Positions 24,185 to 32,341 of a DNA stretch of 40,229 nucleotides are shown in pieces. The first letter of the stretch is position 1. Every line of letters starts with the position of its first letter. Below the pieces are notes generated by a model that saw nothing but the letters and a program-made list of their open reading frames with translations, did not search any database and was not told the DNA's origin. The position numbers and the translations under genes are program-made. Source of the stretch: Deltaproteobacteria bacterium CG11_big_fil_rev_8_21_14_0_20_49_13 (GTDB taxonomy: Bacteria > UBA10199 > GCA-002796325 > 1-14-0-20-49-13); assembly GCA_002796305.1 (NCBI GenBank), contig PCWZ01000086.1, positions 1 to 40,229 on the forward strand, given 5' to 3'.

Positions 24185-24383
24185 TTATCGGCAGATCTCC
24201 AAAAAGGTTGCTAAGTTTTTACATATTCGTTTTTCGTGCGGATTCAATGCGCAGTGCGTTGGCGGAACGCGTATTGATATTGGACCGATCCCTCGACAAG
24301 CTCGGGAAAAGGGCGCCTAAACTCGGAGCCCTCGCTAAGGCGCCCTAAAAAAGTACGCAACTTATTCGCCGTTCTGCCGATAA
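24185..24383. repeat. MITE-like element with terminal inverted repeats
   Basis: The ~200-bp stretch is bounded by perfect 11-bp inverted repeats, TTATCGGCAGA (24185-24195) and TCTGCCGATAA (24373-24383). The similarity continues imperfectly inward for about 25 more bases (AAAAAGGTTGC against AATAAGTTGC, then T-runs). Inside are a strong AGGGCGCCT/AGGCGCCCT hairpin near 24310-24345 and the palindrome-like TCCCTCGACAAGCTCGGGA near 24290. It has no coding capacity. It fills most of the spacer between the two divergent large genes and would carry or separate their promoters. Confidence 0.6.
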
Positions 24384-24393
24384 ATGACTAGTT

Positions 24394-27300
24394 ATGAGAA
24401 TAGTGTCAAAATCACGGATCATCGCTTATTTTTTACTGTTTACTGTTTACTGTTCACTGGTAACGGGGCTTTTCTCTGCCTGTGCGGGACCCGATTACAT
24501 GCCCCAATATTTTCCGGCAAGCGACAGCAAGGAGGGGATGACCGTACAGGAAGAAGGGCCAAGCGAGAACGTGGCGACCGGAAGCTGTACGGTCAAATTC
24601 ACAGCGCACCTTTGCGTATCCATATACGGCGAGTTTGTTAAGGTGGGGGTGGACGGTGAAGAGCCCCTCTGTGCCGATATCGACCCGATCCCTTTAGAGA
24701 TAATGGGGGGTACGAATATAGTAGTTCGCGGAAATACGTTTCCAGATGTTCCGTTTGAAGGGCACGGTCTGCCGGCCCCAATCACCCTTAACGGAAAGGG
24801 TAATACTGACGGTGTTAATAATGTAGGAAATGGGAGCATTGACGAATCAGGCAACATAGAGATCGAAGGCTATTCGTTCTTTATAAACGCCCTTGGAATG
24901 GTAGGTGAAGTTCCGGACCTTGCGTTTACGACCGGTTCTACCGAGGATCTCGAAGGCTTGGGCGTAATAGAAGGTTCGCCTCTGACGGATGACGGCAAAT
25001 TAACGCTCGTCATCGGCACAAAGATAGGTCATCTATTTCCCGCGGCGGACGAAAAACTTTACGGCGCATCTTTGAGCGCCATATTTGAAGGGGAGGTCAG
25101 CCCTTCTCTCTCTCAGTGTAAGGGCGGTGATTCAAAGCCTCAGTCAACCTTTGTTACCAAGATTGTCCTAGATGATACCGGACATCAGACAGAGGCGATG
25201 CTTCCGGGTCTTAACAGTATGGAGATCGGAAAGGCCTATATTTCACAGGGTTCGCAGGATATCGGCCCCGATTTCGAGTCTTCTGCAAAATTCAGGATAG
25301 TGAACGCCACAGCCAAGCCTATTTCGATCGATATACCGCAGATACAAGGTCCTTTCATGTTCGAGGCGCTTCAGGGAGCTTCTTTAAAGCAGGAGCTTCC
25401 GTCAAAGAGACCATTGATACTGAAAGTGACCTTTCACCCCGAAAAAAATAATGTAGAAGGTCCCGGCGAGATCTCACGGATGCTGATGCTGGGGCCCGAT
25501 GTTTATCAGCTGGTCGGCGAGGCGATGAGCCCTTCCGGAAAGATGCTGATGGATGTGGAGGACGCGGACGGCAGATTCCAGCAGGCGTCCGATACTCTCA
25601 AACTGGGTGAGGTTGCGATATCCACGACGGGAAGACGCGAATTCTTCAGTTGCAGGATCATTAAATGTGATGGGGCCGAAAAACTTTCGCAGTGTATTCC
25701 TTGCGTAGATGTCCTTCTCAATATCTGCCAGCTCCTTTCCGTGGACAAGAACGGAGCTCCGATCGGCACCGTCGACCCGTCATGTGATCCTGTAGGGAAC
25801 GCCAAGGACCTCTTTTCGATCGGGCTTGGCGGTCAAGGAGGCGTTACTCCCTCAAAAAGAACGATAGAGATAAAGAACGAGGGCGTTAAGCCGCTTACTA
25901 TATCCGCCGTTGATATCGAAGAGCTCCCCGGTTCCAAGTCGGTGGAACAGTTCCAAGCCGTTGCGAACACTGCGCTCCCTGTGACGCTTAAGCCCTACAA
26001 TATTTCAAAGGAGACCTTTAGGGTCACCGCCGTTTATGAGCCGAGCGATCTCATTGGTTTTGACGGGAGCGAGGCGGTCGTTGGTCGTCCGGCTAAAGAC
26101 AGGGCCATGCTGAGGGTATCATCCGAGGGAACGAACAGAACAGTCGAACTTTTAGGAATGACCTCCGTAAAAGAGGTCCCTTCGCTTCATGTGTATTTCA
26201 AGAGCGCTACCGGCACCAAGGAACAGACCGACGGCAGCGAGTTCGCGTTCAGAGGTCTGACAACGGAGACAAACGATCTTGCGGCCCCCGTCTTTATAAA
26301 ACTTTCGGACTCTGCGGTTAAATCCGTAAGGGTCACCAAGATATCGCTCGATGCCGGCTCTGCATTTGAATGGCTCGATACAAAGGACAAAATAGACGCA
26401 AAGCCGGAAAACGTAAGATGTACGACGCCCATTTTTGACGCCGGCGGCGGAGTTTCGGGCAGGATAACAGATCTCAAACCTGTAGGTCTGCTTCCCAACG
26501 GGTTTGATGTTAAGCCGGGCGCTTATACCGCAGACTCGATGCCTCTTTTTGGTTGCGTTAATTTTCATGCCGGTATGGAGAAGAAAAAACAGTATAAGGG
26601 CGGACTTACCATTCAGACAGTAGAATTAGAAAGTTCAGGCCAGCCGGTCCGCAATCCCGACGGCTCGTTGAAGCAGACAATGTTCAATATAGGCCTTCTG
26701 GCTGTCATCAATCCCATAAAGGGCAAGCTTATCTTCCGCTTGACGCAGACGATGGCGGGCATAATGAATCCGCAGTTCCCGGGCGTTTCGGCCGCATCTT
26801 CAAAAGAAGAGATGGATGTCCAGATCGCCGACGGTCTTGCAGAGGAGTCGGACAAGTTCGTCATGCCTGGCGCGATCGTTCTCGATCCGTTCGATGAAGA
26901 GACGATAAAAGACGAAAAGGGCAATGTCGTCACAACTCCGGGGGACGGTATCACGATGGTCTATCGCAAGATCGATACCCATCCGGTGAAAAATGTTTAC
27001 GATGACCCTTTGTTGCCGGTTTATACCAGCCTGGTATACGATGGAGAAGCGCCCGAAGGTAACAAAGGCGTTTTCTTTGATTATCCTAACGTTCCCGAGA
27101 CGCTCAAGAATCCCGGACTTAGGATCTATACGGCATCGCTTTCATATCCGGGTCCGCTGGCAACGCCGGACGAGCGCGCTGAAAACATCTCTCTCTGCCA
27201 GCAAGTTGATCCGTGCGGCGAGGAGGAACAGAAACTTTACGGCAAAGGACCGACCGATAAGACCAAGCGCGGCGTTTGCTCATTTTTCTACTGTTCTGCG

Positions 27301-28050
27301 GGCGGCTGGGACAAAAGCCCTTCGATGCACCTCTCCGAGGAGTTTGAAGGCGGCGAACGAAAGGATATGTGCAAGACGGTAGGCGAGCCTCAAAAGCTGT
27401 CCGATATCCCGGGATATTATCAGCTAAATGGACGGATTGATATTACGAACGTTGGTTTCAGACTCTGGGGCCCCACATATTTTAATAATCCCGCCGGCCC
27501 ATTAGGTCCCGTTCCTCCGATGGATGCCATATTCAACCTCTCATTTACGACCGGAGTTTTATTGCCGGGCGGCGAGCACGATCTGATACCTGACAAGAGG
27601 GTCAATATCGCAAAACAGGAATATAAGATAAATCTTACCGATACTACATTGGAGACCCCGCGGCTTTGCGATACGTCCGTTAAGAACAGGCCGATAAGGG
27701 GCGAGGTCTACAGCTCGTGGAAATATCTGGCGCCGCTTTTGGTAAAAGATGAAGAGGGTGCGATGCCGGCAGGATGCCCGGAACCCGGAAATAATTTCAC
27801 CGGCGGTTCCGCGTTCCTTAGGGGAAGGCCTCTTGATCAGGAGACCGGATCTATAACTTTGGTTGCCACGGCAAAGTTCGCCTCCGACAACAATCTAACG
27901 TTCGCTTTCAAGGACGTAATGTTCTTCGTGGTCCTTAACGGATGGATGTGCGACCCCGAAGGCTCCGAAGATAACTTCGAGGGAGTGCGTTGCTATGACA
28001 ACGTTCAGAACTCAAGGGATGCGAACAATACCATCAGCATGATGGAATGA
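24394..28050 (+). CDS. large lipoprotein with ASH/choice-of-anchor-like domains (1218 aa)
   Basis: Exported protein of 1218 residues. The signal peptide (RIIAYFLLFTVYCSLVTGLFSAC) ends in a lipobox-like LFSAC at Cys30, with Phe at -3, so processing by either signal peptidase is possible. Its hydrophobic core is encoded by a heptamer array (24432-24466). Two Ig-like segments resemble ASH/SPD-2/hydin 'choice-of-anchor D' domains: about residues 288-379 (AKFRIVNATAKPISI...LILKVTFHPE...YQLVGEA) and about 474-590 (RTIEIKNEGVKPLTI...VTAVYEPSD...VELLGMT). The rest is beta-rich with scattered Cys pairs and no membrane helices. Such proteins are usually surface or periplasmic scaffolds. Function unknown. 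The next gene begins four bases after its stop, so the two are coupled. Confidence 0.8.
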   Translation: MRIVSKSRIIAYFLLFTVYCSLVTGLFSACAGPDYMPQYFPASDSKEGMTVQEEGPSENVATGSCTVKFTAHLCVSIYGEFVKVGVDGEEPLCADIDPIPLEIMGGTNIVVRGNTFPDVPFEGHGLPAPITLNGKGNTDGVNNVGNGSIDESGNIEIEGYSFFINALGMVGEVPDLAFTTGSTEDLEGLGVIEGSPLTDDGKLTLVIGTKIGHLFPAADEKLYGASLSAIFEGEVSPSLSQCKGGDSKPQSTFVTKIVLDDTGHQTEAMLPGLNSMEIGKAYISQGSQDIGPDFESSAKFRIVNATAKPISIDIPQIQGPFMFEALQGASLKQELPSKRPLILKVTFHPEKNNVEGPGEISRMLMLGPDVYQLVGEAMSPSGKMLMDVEDADGRFQQASDTLKLGEVAISTTGRREFFSCRIIKCDGAEKLSQCIPCVDVLLNICQLLSVDKNGAPIGTVDPSCDPVGNAKDLFSIGLGGQGGVTPSKRTIEIKNEGVKPLTISAVDIEELPGSKSVEQFQAVANTALPVTLKPYNISKETFRVTAVYEPSDLIGFDGSEAVVGRPAKDRAMLRVSSEGTNRTVELLGMTSVKEVPSLHVYFKSATGTKEQTDGSEFAFRGLTTETNDLAAPVFIKLSDSAVKSVRVTKISLDAGSAFEWLDTKDKIDAKPENVRCTTPIFDAGGGVSGRITDLKPVGLLPNGFDVKPGAYTADSMPLFGCVNFHAGMEKKKQYKGGLTIQTVELESSGQPVRNPDGSLKQTMFNIGLLAVINPIKGKLIFRLTQTMAGIMNPQFPGVSAASSKEEMDVQIADGLAEESDKFVMPGAIVLDPFDEETIKDEKGNVVTTPGDGITMVYRKIDTHPVKNVYDDPLLPVYTSLVYDGEAPEGNKGVFFDYPNVPETLKNPGLRIYTASLSYPGPLATPDERAENISLCQQVDPCGEEEQKLYGKGPTDKTKRGVCSFFYCSAGGWDKSPSMHLSEEFEGGERKDMCKTVGEPQKLSDIPGYYQLNGRIDITNVGFRLWGPTYFNNPAGPLGPVPPMDAIFNLSFTTGVLLPGGEHDLIPDKRVNIAKQEYKINLTDTTLETPRLCDTSVKNRPIRGEVYSSWKYLAPLLVKDEEGAMPAGCPEPGNNFTGGSAFLRGRPLDQETGSITLVATAKFASDNNLTFAFKDVMFFVVLNGWMCDPEGSEDNFEGVRCYDNVQNSRDANNTISMME
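24432..24466 (+). repeat. heptamer array encoding the lipoprotein signal core
   Basis: tttactg is repeated three times (24432-24452), then ttcactg and gtaacgg. Less regular heptamers extend upstream. The array encodes FTVYCSLVTG of the signal peptide. Confidence 0.85.
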
Positions 28051-28054
28051 TATT

Positions 28055-29764
28055 ATGAACGATGTCGACAAATTTAAACTAGGGGGCTCAGGTTTTTGGT
28101 GCGGGAACGTTCTGGTTCCCACTACCGGCACGTCGTGGGGATACTCCTATATATGTCTCGGTGCGGGTCTCGATGTCAATTCGCTCGATCAGAGCTTTGG
28201 TATCGACCTTGGTTTTGAGCAGATCAGGAAGTTCGGAAAGCTCATGCCGGCGGGCGGCGAAGGGACAAAGGCATCGTACGATTCGAACCTTTTCAGGCTG
28301 AACATTCGGAGCTCTAACAAGGACGTAAATCTTGGAAGCGACGGGCGATTAGGTTATTCCATCAACCGGATATCCGGAAGGGCTTTAGGCGGCGGCTGGT
28401 CGGTATTTGGAAGCGATAGAAATGGCGGCGGCGCTTCCTATCACGTTTCCGGGAACGACAGCTGGCCGGTCCTTTTCTTTGAGACGACGACAGGCTACGG
28501 GCTCGAGATCTATTTTGGCGATCTATACCTTCAACCCGAGGTGCTTTTTAGAAAGAGGTCATATATCCCTCTTGTGAACGATAGCAGGCTCAAAGATCAG
28601 GCATTTGGGCCGTTGGACCTGGGCCTGGAATTTAAGCTCAATTTCGGCGGCGGCGTTCGCAGCGACGATCCCACCAGGGAAGGGCCACCGTCGCCATTTG
28701 CCAATACCTATGCCATTATCGGAGATGTTCTGGAAATGGTGCAAAGGGGAGTACAGCTCCGCCAGGACAGGCTGCTTGCCAAAGGGAACGGACTTTTGAA
28801 CGGCGCCGGTTTTGATGCGGGAGGGGTGAGCCAGCAGACGGAAGACTTAGGTGTTCTTTACCTCTTCGAAGGGATCCTTGGCGGTGTAGGAATGGGAAGC
28901 TTCGCAGAAGAGATCAACGCATCATATAAGAGCGAGCAGTTCGATGTCTATGGCGCAAGATTGGGAATCAGGGGAGCGGGCGGACTTGTATCAATGATAG
29001 GAGGCTTCGTTGCCGGAAAGGATGGCGGCGGGGAGTCGCTACTTGCAAGCGGCACGTCAGATCTTTTTATGTTAGCGGACGGCCTTTTTTCGATGTCCGA
29101 TATGGACCCGCGGCTTGAGATGGGGATAGGGATGTTGCTTGGAAGCCTGGCCCAGACGGCCGGCACGTTCATGGATAATAAGGGCCTGATGATGGGCGGC
29201 ACGCGTTTTATGGTGAGACAGACGTTTTTTCCGGATGCCAAGAAAAGGAAATACATTAAATCCACAGAGGTGGCATTGCGTCCGTACAACAAGATATTAG
29301 CTGGGCCGGGGAATGCCACGGCATCGATAGCGGTCAGAAGTTATGTCGATAGCGGCGAGCTCTTTCCGGAACGAGATGAGGGGATGTATGTAGAAATGGA
29401 AGCTGAGACACACGCTTTATATCCCCCAAATATCGGGAAGCGAGTCTCCAACGCCGTCGGCGAACCGGCCGCATACGATAATATAAAAGCGGCCAGCAAG
29501 TTAAGGACCGGATTGGGTGTTAAGAAGAATATCCCCTTGAAGGAGGGCGCCGTTTCGCTGAGCTTTGCCGGGCAGGTGTATAGCGTCCAGCAGTTCAGCG
29601 GGGGGGGTACCGCCGGAGGAGGGGTTAGCGGTGAGATAGGAGTTGGTATTAATCTGACGGAAGATGTAAAAATGGGATTTTCCGGAAGGGCCGGAGTTGA
29701 GATACTTGCCGGTCAGAAGATGACCGCCTACGCAGGCCCCGGTCTTAGCATCTCCTGGAAATAA
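28055..29764 (+). CDS. beta-barrel-like protein without signal peptide (569 aa)
   Basis: I do not recognise the family. The composition is that of an outer-membrane or surface beta protein: Gly/Ser/Ala-rich, alternating hydrophobic strands, many GG turns, and a C-terminus with amphipathic strands (VKMGFSGRAGVEILAG, MTAYAGPGLSISWK) ending near an aromatic residue. Yet it starts MNDVDKFKLGGSGF with no signal peptide, and in-frame stop codons upstream rule out an extension. The start is four bases after the 1218-aa gene's stop, with no good ribosome site, so translation probably depends on coupling. It may have been separated from its signal region by a mutation, or was once continuous with the upstream protein. 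Export by another route is possible. Confidence 0.7.
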   Translation: MNDVDKFKLGGSGFWCGNVLVPTTGTSWGYSYICLGAGLDVNSLDQSFGIDLGFEQIRKFGKLMPAGGEGTKASYDSNLFRLNIRSSNKDVNLGSDGRLGYSINRISGRALGGGWSVFGSDRNGGGASYHVSGNDSWPVLFFETTTGYGLEIYFGDLYLQPEVLFRKRSYIPLVNDSRLKDQAFGPLDLGLEFKLNFGGGVRSDDPTREGPPSPFANTYAIIGDVLEMVQRGVQLRQDRLLAKGNGLLNGAGFDAGGVSQQTEDLGVLYLFEGILGGVGMGSFAEEINASYKSEQFDVYGARLGIRGAGGLVSMIGGFVAGKDGGGESLLASGTSDLFMLADGLFSMSDMDPRLEMGIGMLLGSLAQTAGTFMDNKGLMMGGTRFMVRQTFFPDAKKRKYIKSTEVALRPYNKILAGPGNATASIAVRSYVDSGELFPERDEGMYVEMEAETHALYPPNIGKRVSNAVGEPAAYDNIKAASKLRTGLGVKKNIPLKEGAVSLSFAGQVYSVQQFSGGGTAGGGVSGEIGVGINLTEDVKMGFSGRAGVEILAGQKMTAYAGPGLSISWK

Positions 29765-29894
29765 GCGGCCACCGGTCACGGAGCAAGTAAGCTAAAAATA
29801 TATCTAAATCCATAACTTTTATCATATCTGCTCCATGACAAGTGGTTTCGGCTTGACGGCGCTCCGGGAGCACTGTAATTTACATTCCATATCT

Positions 29895-30320
29895 ATGCGA
29901 GCAATGTCACTTGATGTTGGTACGAAACGAATAGGTGTTGCCCTTACCGATCCGCTTTGCATCTTTGCCCAACCGTTAAGTGTTATAGAACGCAAAGACA
30001 TGTTTTCTGATTGCAAATTGATATGTCAGCTCGTTCAAGAGAACGATATCACCAACCTCATATTTGGCGTTCCCCATAACGATGAAGGAGAGGTCATCCA
30101 TCAGGCAAAATATATACTTGACCTTAAAACTAAGGTGGAGGCCTGTTTGAAACAGAAGTGTTCAAACGTTGTAGTTGAAACGATCGATGAGACCATGACC
30201 ACGCGTGACGCCCACGAAGAGCTGAAGGCGGCCGGCGTAAAACATTCCAAACGAAAATCGGTAATTGATAAAGTGGCGGCGGTCATGATATTAAGGGATT
30301 GGCTGGAGGGACGCAGATGA
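29895..30320 (+). CDS. ruvX: RuvX/YqgF Holliday-junction resolvase-like nuclease
   Basis: RNase-H-fold protein of the YqgF family, implicated in 16S rRNA 5'-end processing and proposed as a Holliday-junction resolvase. It has 141 residues from the ATG at 29895, close to the usual ~138. A frame extension back to 29835 adds 20 residues not found in the family. The motif LDVGTKRIGVALTDP gives the first catalytic Asp, then IFGVPHNDEGE, then the DETMTTRDA block, and the last acidic residue is in IDKVAAVMILRDWL. The usual G-L-P-x-N motif is G-V-P-H-N here. Its TGA overlaps the mltG start (ATGA), a conserved neighbourhood in many bacteria. Confidence 0.92.
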   Translation: MRAMSLDVGTKRIGVALTDPLCIFAQPLSVIERKDMFSDCKLICQLVQENDITNLIFGVPHNDEGEVIHQAKYILDLKTKVEACLKQKCSNVVVETIDETMTTRDAHEELKAAGVKHSKRKSVIDKVAAVMILRDWLEGRR

Positions 30321-31318
30321 AACTACTGATAAAGCTCATTGTTGTTACGGCCGTGATCGTTTGTGTTTCATTTGGGGCGTTCGCCTATTTTGCATTGAGT
30401 CTTCCCATTATCCATGAAGAGGCGACTTTTGTCGTGGCTCGCGGCACCCCCATGATAATGATAGCGGAGCAACTCTCAAGGGCCGGCGTAATCAAGAATC
30501 CCATAATATTCTCTATAGCTGCAAGGCTTCTTCGCTATGACCGAAAGGTAAAGGCAGGCGAATATATCTTTGATAATGGTCTTTCTTCGCTGGACATCCT
30601 TAAGAAAATGGTGAGGGGAGAATGTAAGCTCTACAAGATAACCCTGATAGAGGGTTGGAACAATGACCAGATGGCGGAATATCTTGCAAATCAGCCATTC
30701 GCTACCGAGTATTTCAAAGATAACTTTCTCGCGGCGACGGGGGATAAGTACTTCGTCAATTCGCTTAAGATAGACAATTCAACCGCAGAAGGTTATCTTT
30801 TTCCCAACACCTATTTTATACAGAGGCCCCAAACCGGCGAATGGCTTGTATCTTATCTTGCAGGCGAGTTCTTTAAGAATTATACTTCTGAGTTCGAGGC
30901 GCGGGCAAAAGAACTGGGGATGACCACAAATCAGGTGGTGACGCTTGCGTCCATCATAGAAAAAGAGGCCGGTAACGATGCCGAAAGGCCTCTTATCTCT
31001 TCAGTATTCCATAATCGCCTGAAAGAGAATATGCTTCTGCAGGCCGACCCGACCGTTATTTACAGCATGAAAGCATTTGACGGAAATATCAGAAAATCAG
31101 ACCTCTCCATAAAGAACCCGTATAACACCTACATCAACACAGGCCTTCCCCCGGGACCGATCGCCAATCCCGGAGTAGCATCGCTCAAGGCCGCTCTCTG
31201 GCCAGCCGAGACCGGTTATTTCTACTTTGTGGCAAAAGGCGACGGCACCCACCAGTTCAGCAAGACCCTTGCCGAACACAACATGGCAGTCGCCAAATAT
31301 CAGCTAAATAAAAAATAA
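30317..31318 (+). CDS. mltG: endolytic murein transglycosylase MltG
   Basis: Inner-membrane lytic transglycosylase that cuts nascent peptidoglycan strands and terminates their elongation. The ATG at 30317 has GGAGGG nearby and overlaps the ruvX stop; a TTG at 30299 would add six residues. It has 333 residues: one N-terminal membrane helix (about 5-27), a LysM-like region with VARGTPMIMIAEQLSRAGVI, then the YceG domain. The catalytic Glu is in ASIIEKEAG (about 215), with VFHNRLKENMLLQADPTVIYS and the NPYNTYINTGLPPGPIANPG motif all present. It is full length for the family. Confidence 0.95.
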   Translation: MKLLIKLIVVTAVIVCVSFGAFAYFALSLPIIHEEATFVVARGTPMIMIAEQLSRAGVIKNPIIFSIAARLLRYDRKVKAGEYIFDNGLSSLDILKKMVRGECKLYKITLIEGWNNDQMAEYLANQPFATEYFKDNFLAATGDKYFVNSLKIDNSTAEGYLFPNTYFIQRPQTGEWLVSYLAGEFFKNYTSEFEARAKELGMTTNQVVTLASIIEKEAGNDAERPLISSVFHNRLKENMLLQADPTVIYSMKAFDGNIRKSDLSIKNPYNTYINTGLPPGPIANPGVASLKAALWPAETGYFYFVAKGDGTHQFSKTLAEHNMAVAKYQLNKK

Positions 31319-31328
31319 TATATGGGTG

Positions 31329-31351
31329 ATCCTTCGCTCCGCGCTCAGGAT
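31329..31351. terminator. REP-like hairpin between convergent genes
   Basis: The sequence ATCCTTCGCTCCGCGCTCAG(GAT) pairs ATCCT with AGGAT around a GC-rich loop. It lies between the mltG and apbE-like stops. It resembles the widely dispersed 'TCCTGAGCGAAG...AGGAT' intergenic repeat of many bacteria. No T-run follows, so it may slow transcription rather than end it. Confidence 0.4.
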
Positions 31352-31361
31352 GAACATGTGG

Positions 31362-32339
31362 CTACAATCCGGGAGATTTGAGAAATTCGCCGTTGCTGCC
31401 AACGATGATGCCTCTTATAGTCTGGAGTTTCTTTATAAGGTCCATCCCGTTATCAGCGCCCAGAACGAAAATTCCGGAGGCAAGGGATTCTGAAACGGCG
31501 GCATTTCTGGATATTATGGTAACGCTCCTGCAAGACGGGGATATGCTTGTTCCCCAGCGGGGGTCTATCTTAGGGGCGTTCTCGTTGATAACGGCCGATG
31601 CCACCGAGACGTTGGAAATATCAAGCGTCATGCCTCGCTTTGCGTAGCGGCCTTCGGAATCGTTGACCTCTGTTCTCCAGTTGCCGGCAACGCTCTGACC
31701 AATGCCCCTTTTTGCAGGGCCGACGTCCGCAAGGGCGTTATCGATGTTGGCGTTATATGCGCCGCGGATAAGGAGGTCCGCCAAATATCCGTGGATTATA
31801 TTCTTGAAACTTATCTTCATTCCCTTTTTCTTGAGATAGATAAGGTTCCCGCCGTTCCCTTTTACCTTTATCTGGTTGAAATTGCCTATCTCAGGGGTGG
31901 TCGTGATATCGAACGCCCCGTTGGTCCAGAGAAAGGACTTTTTTACGGCCACCATGAGTTGGGCGAACTCGGGCCCCACTTCCACAAAGCCAACGCCGGC
32001 GTTGTCGTTCACTTTTGAGACCTCGCTGGACGGATTGTTCTCGTCAAGAAGAGATGCCACCCTCCTTATATCTTCGAATATATAATTGAAGAGTTTCTCA
32101 ACATCCCCGTTAAAGCCTCCTAGAGAGACCACTTGAAGCTCCGCTGGAATATTTCCGGGAAGCATTTCTCGTCTTGTGAACGTACATTTGCCGTCGGCCT
32201 TGCAGGTATTGCCTAGTGTGTCGTATTCACTGTCTTTTACCACGGCGGTTTTTTTTGAAGAAGGCGGTTTCTTGGCAAGGGGAACGTTTGGAAATAAAAG
32301 CGCCGCCGCTATTGCGGCTGATAACAGTATTTTTATCAT
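31362..32339 (-). CDS. ApbE-like flavin transferase homologue, active site altered
   Basis: Related to FAD:protein FMN transferases, which attach FMN to Thr of flavoproteins such as NqrC/RnfG. It has 325 residues with a signal peptide (about 1-22). Family blocks are seen: SEVSKVNDNAG (about 105), NGAFDITTTP (140-149), the NIIHGYLADLL region (180-190), ALADVGPAKRGIG, SVASAVINENAPKIDP (244-260) and ESLASGIFVLG (284-294). Two catalytic features deviate. The conserved Lys of the G-x-A-K-G-Y motif is His183. The metal-binding D-x-x-x-T is E284-x-x-x-S288. No flavinylation target is nearby. It may be weakly active or a pseudoenzyme. It starts two bases after the uvrA stop, forming an unexpected operon. 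Confidence 0.78.
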   Translation of the reverse strand: MIKILLSAAIAAALLFPNVPLAKKPPSSKKTAVVKDSEYDTLGNTCKADGKCTFTRREMLPGNIPAELQVVSLGGFNGDVEKLFNYIFEDIRRVASLLDENNPSSEVSKVNDNAGVGFVEVGPEFAQLMVAVKKSFLWTNGAFDITTTPEIGNFNQIKVKGNGGNLIYLKKKGMKISFKNIIHGYLADLLIRGAYNANIDNALADVGPAKRGIGQSVAGNWRTEVNDSEGRYAKRGMTLDISNVSVASAVINENAPKIDPRWGTSISPSCRSVTIISRNAAVSESLASGIFVLGADNGMDLIKKLQTIRGIIVGSNGEFLKSPGL

Positions 32340-32341
32340 AG

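Noticed and set aside
24310-24345. Hairpin AGGGCGCCT/AGGCGCCCT as a terminator
   Set aside because: It lies between divergent genes, so no transcript should end there. It is better explained as part of the MITE-like element.
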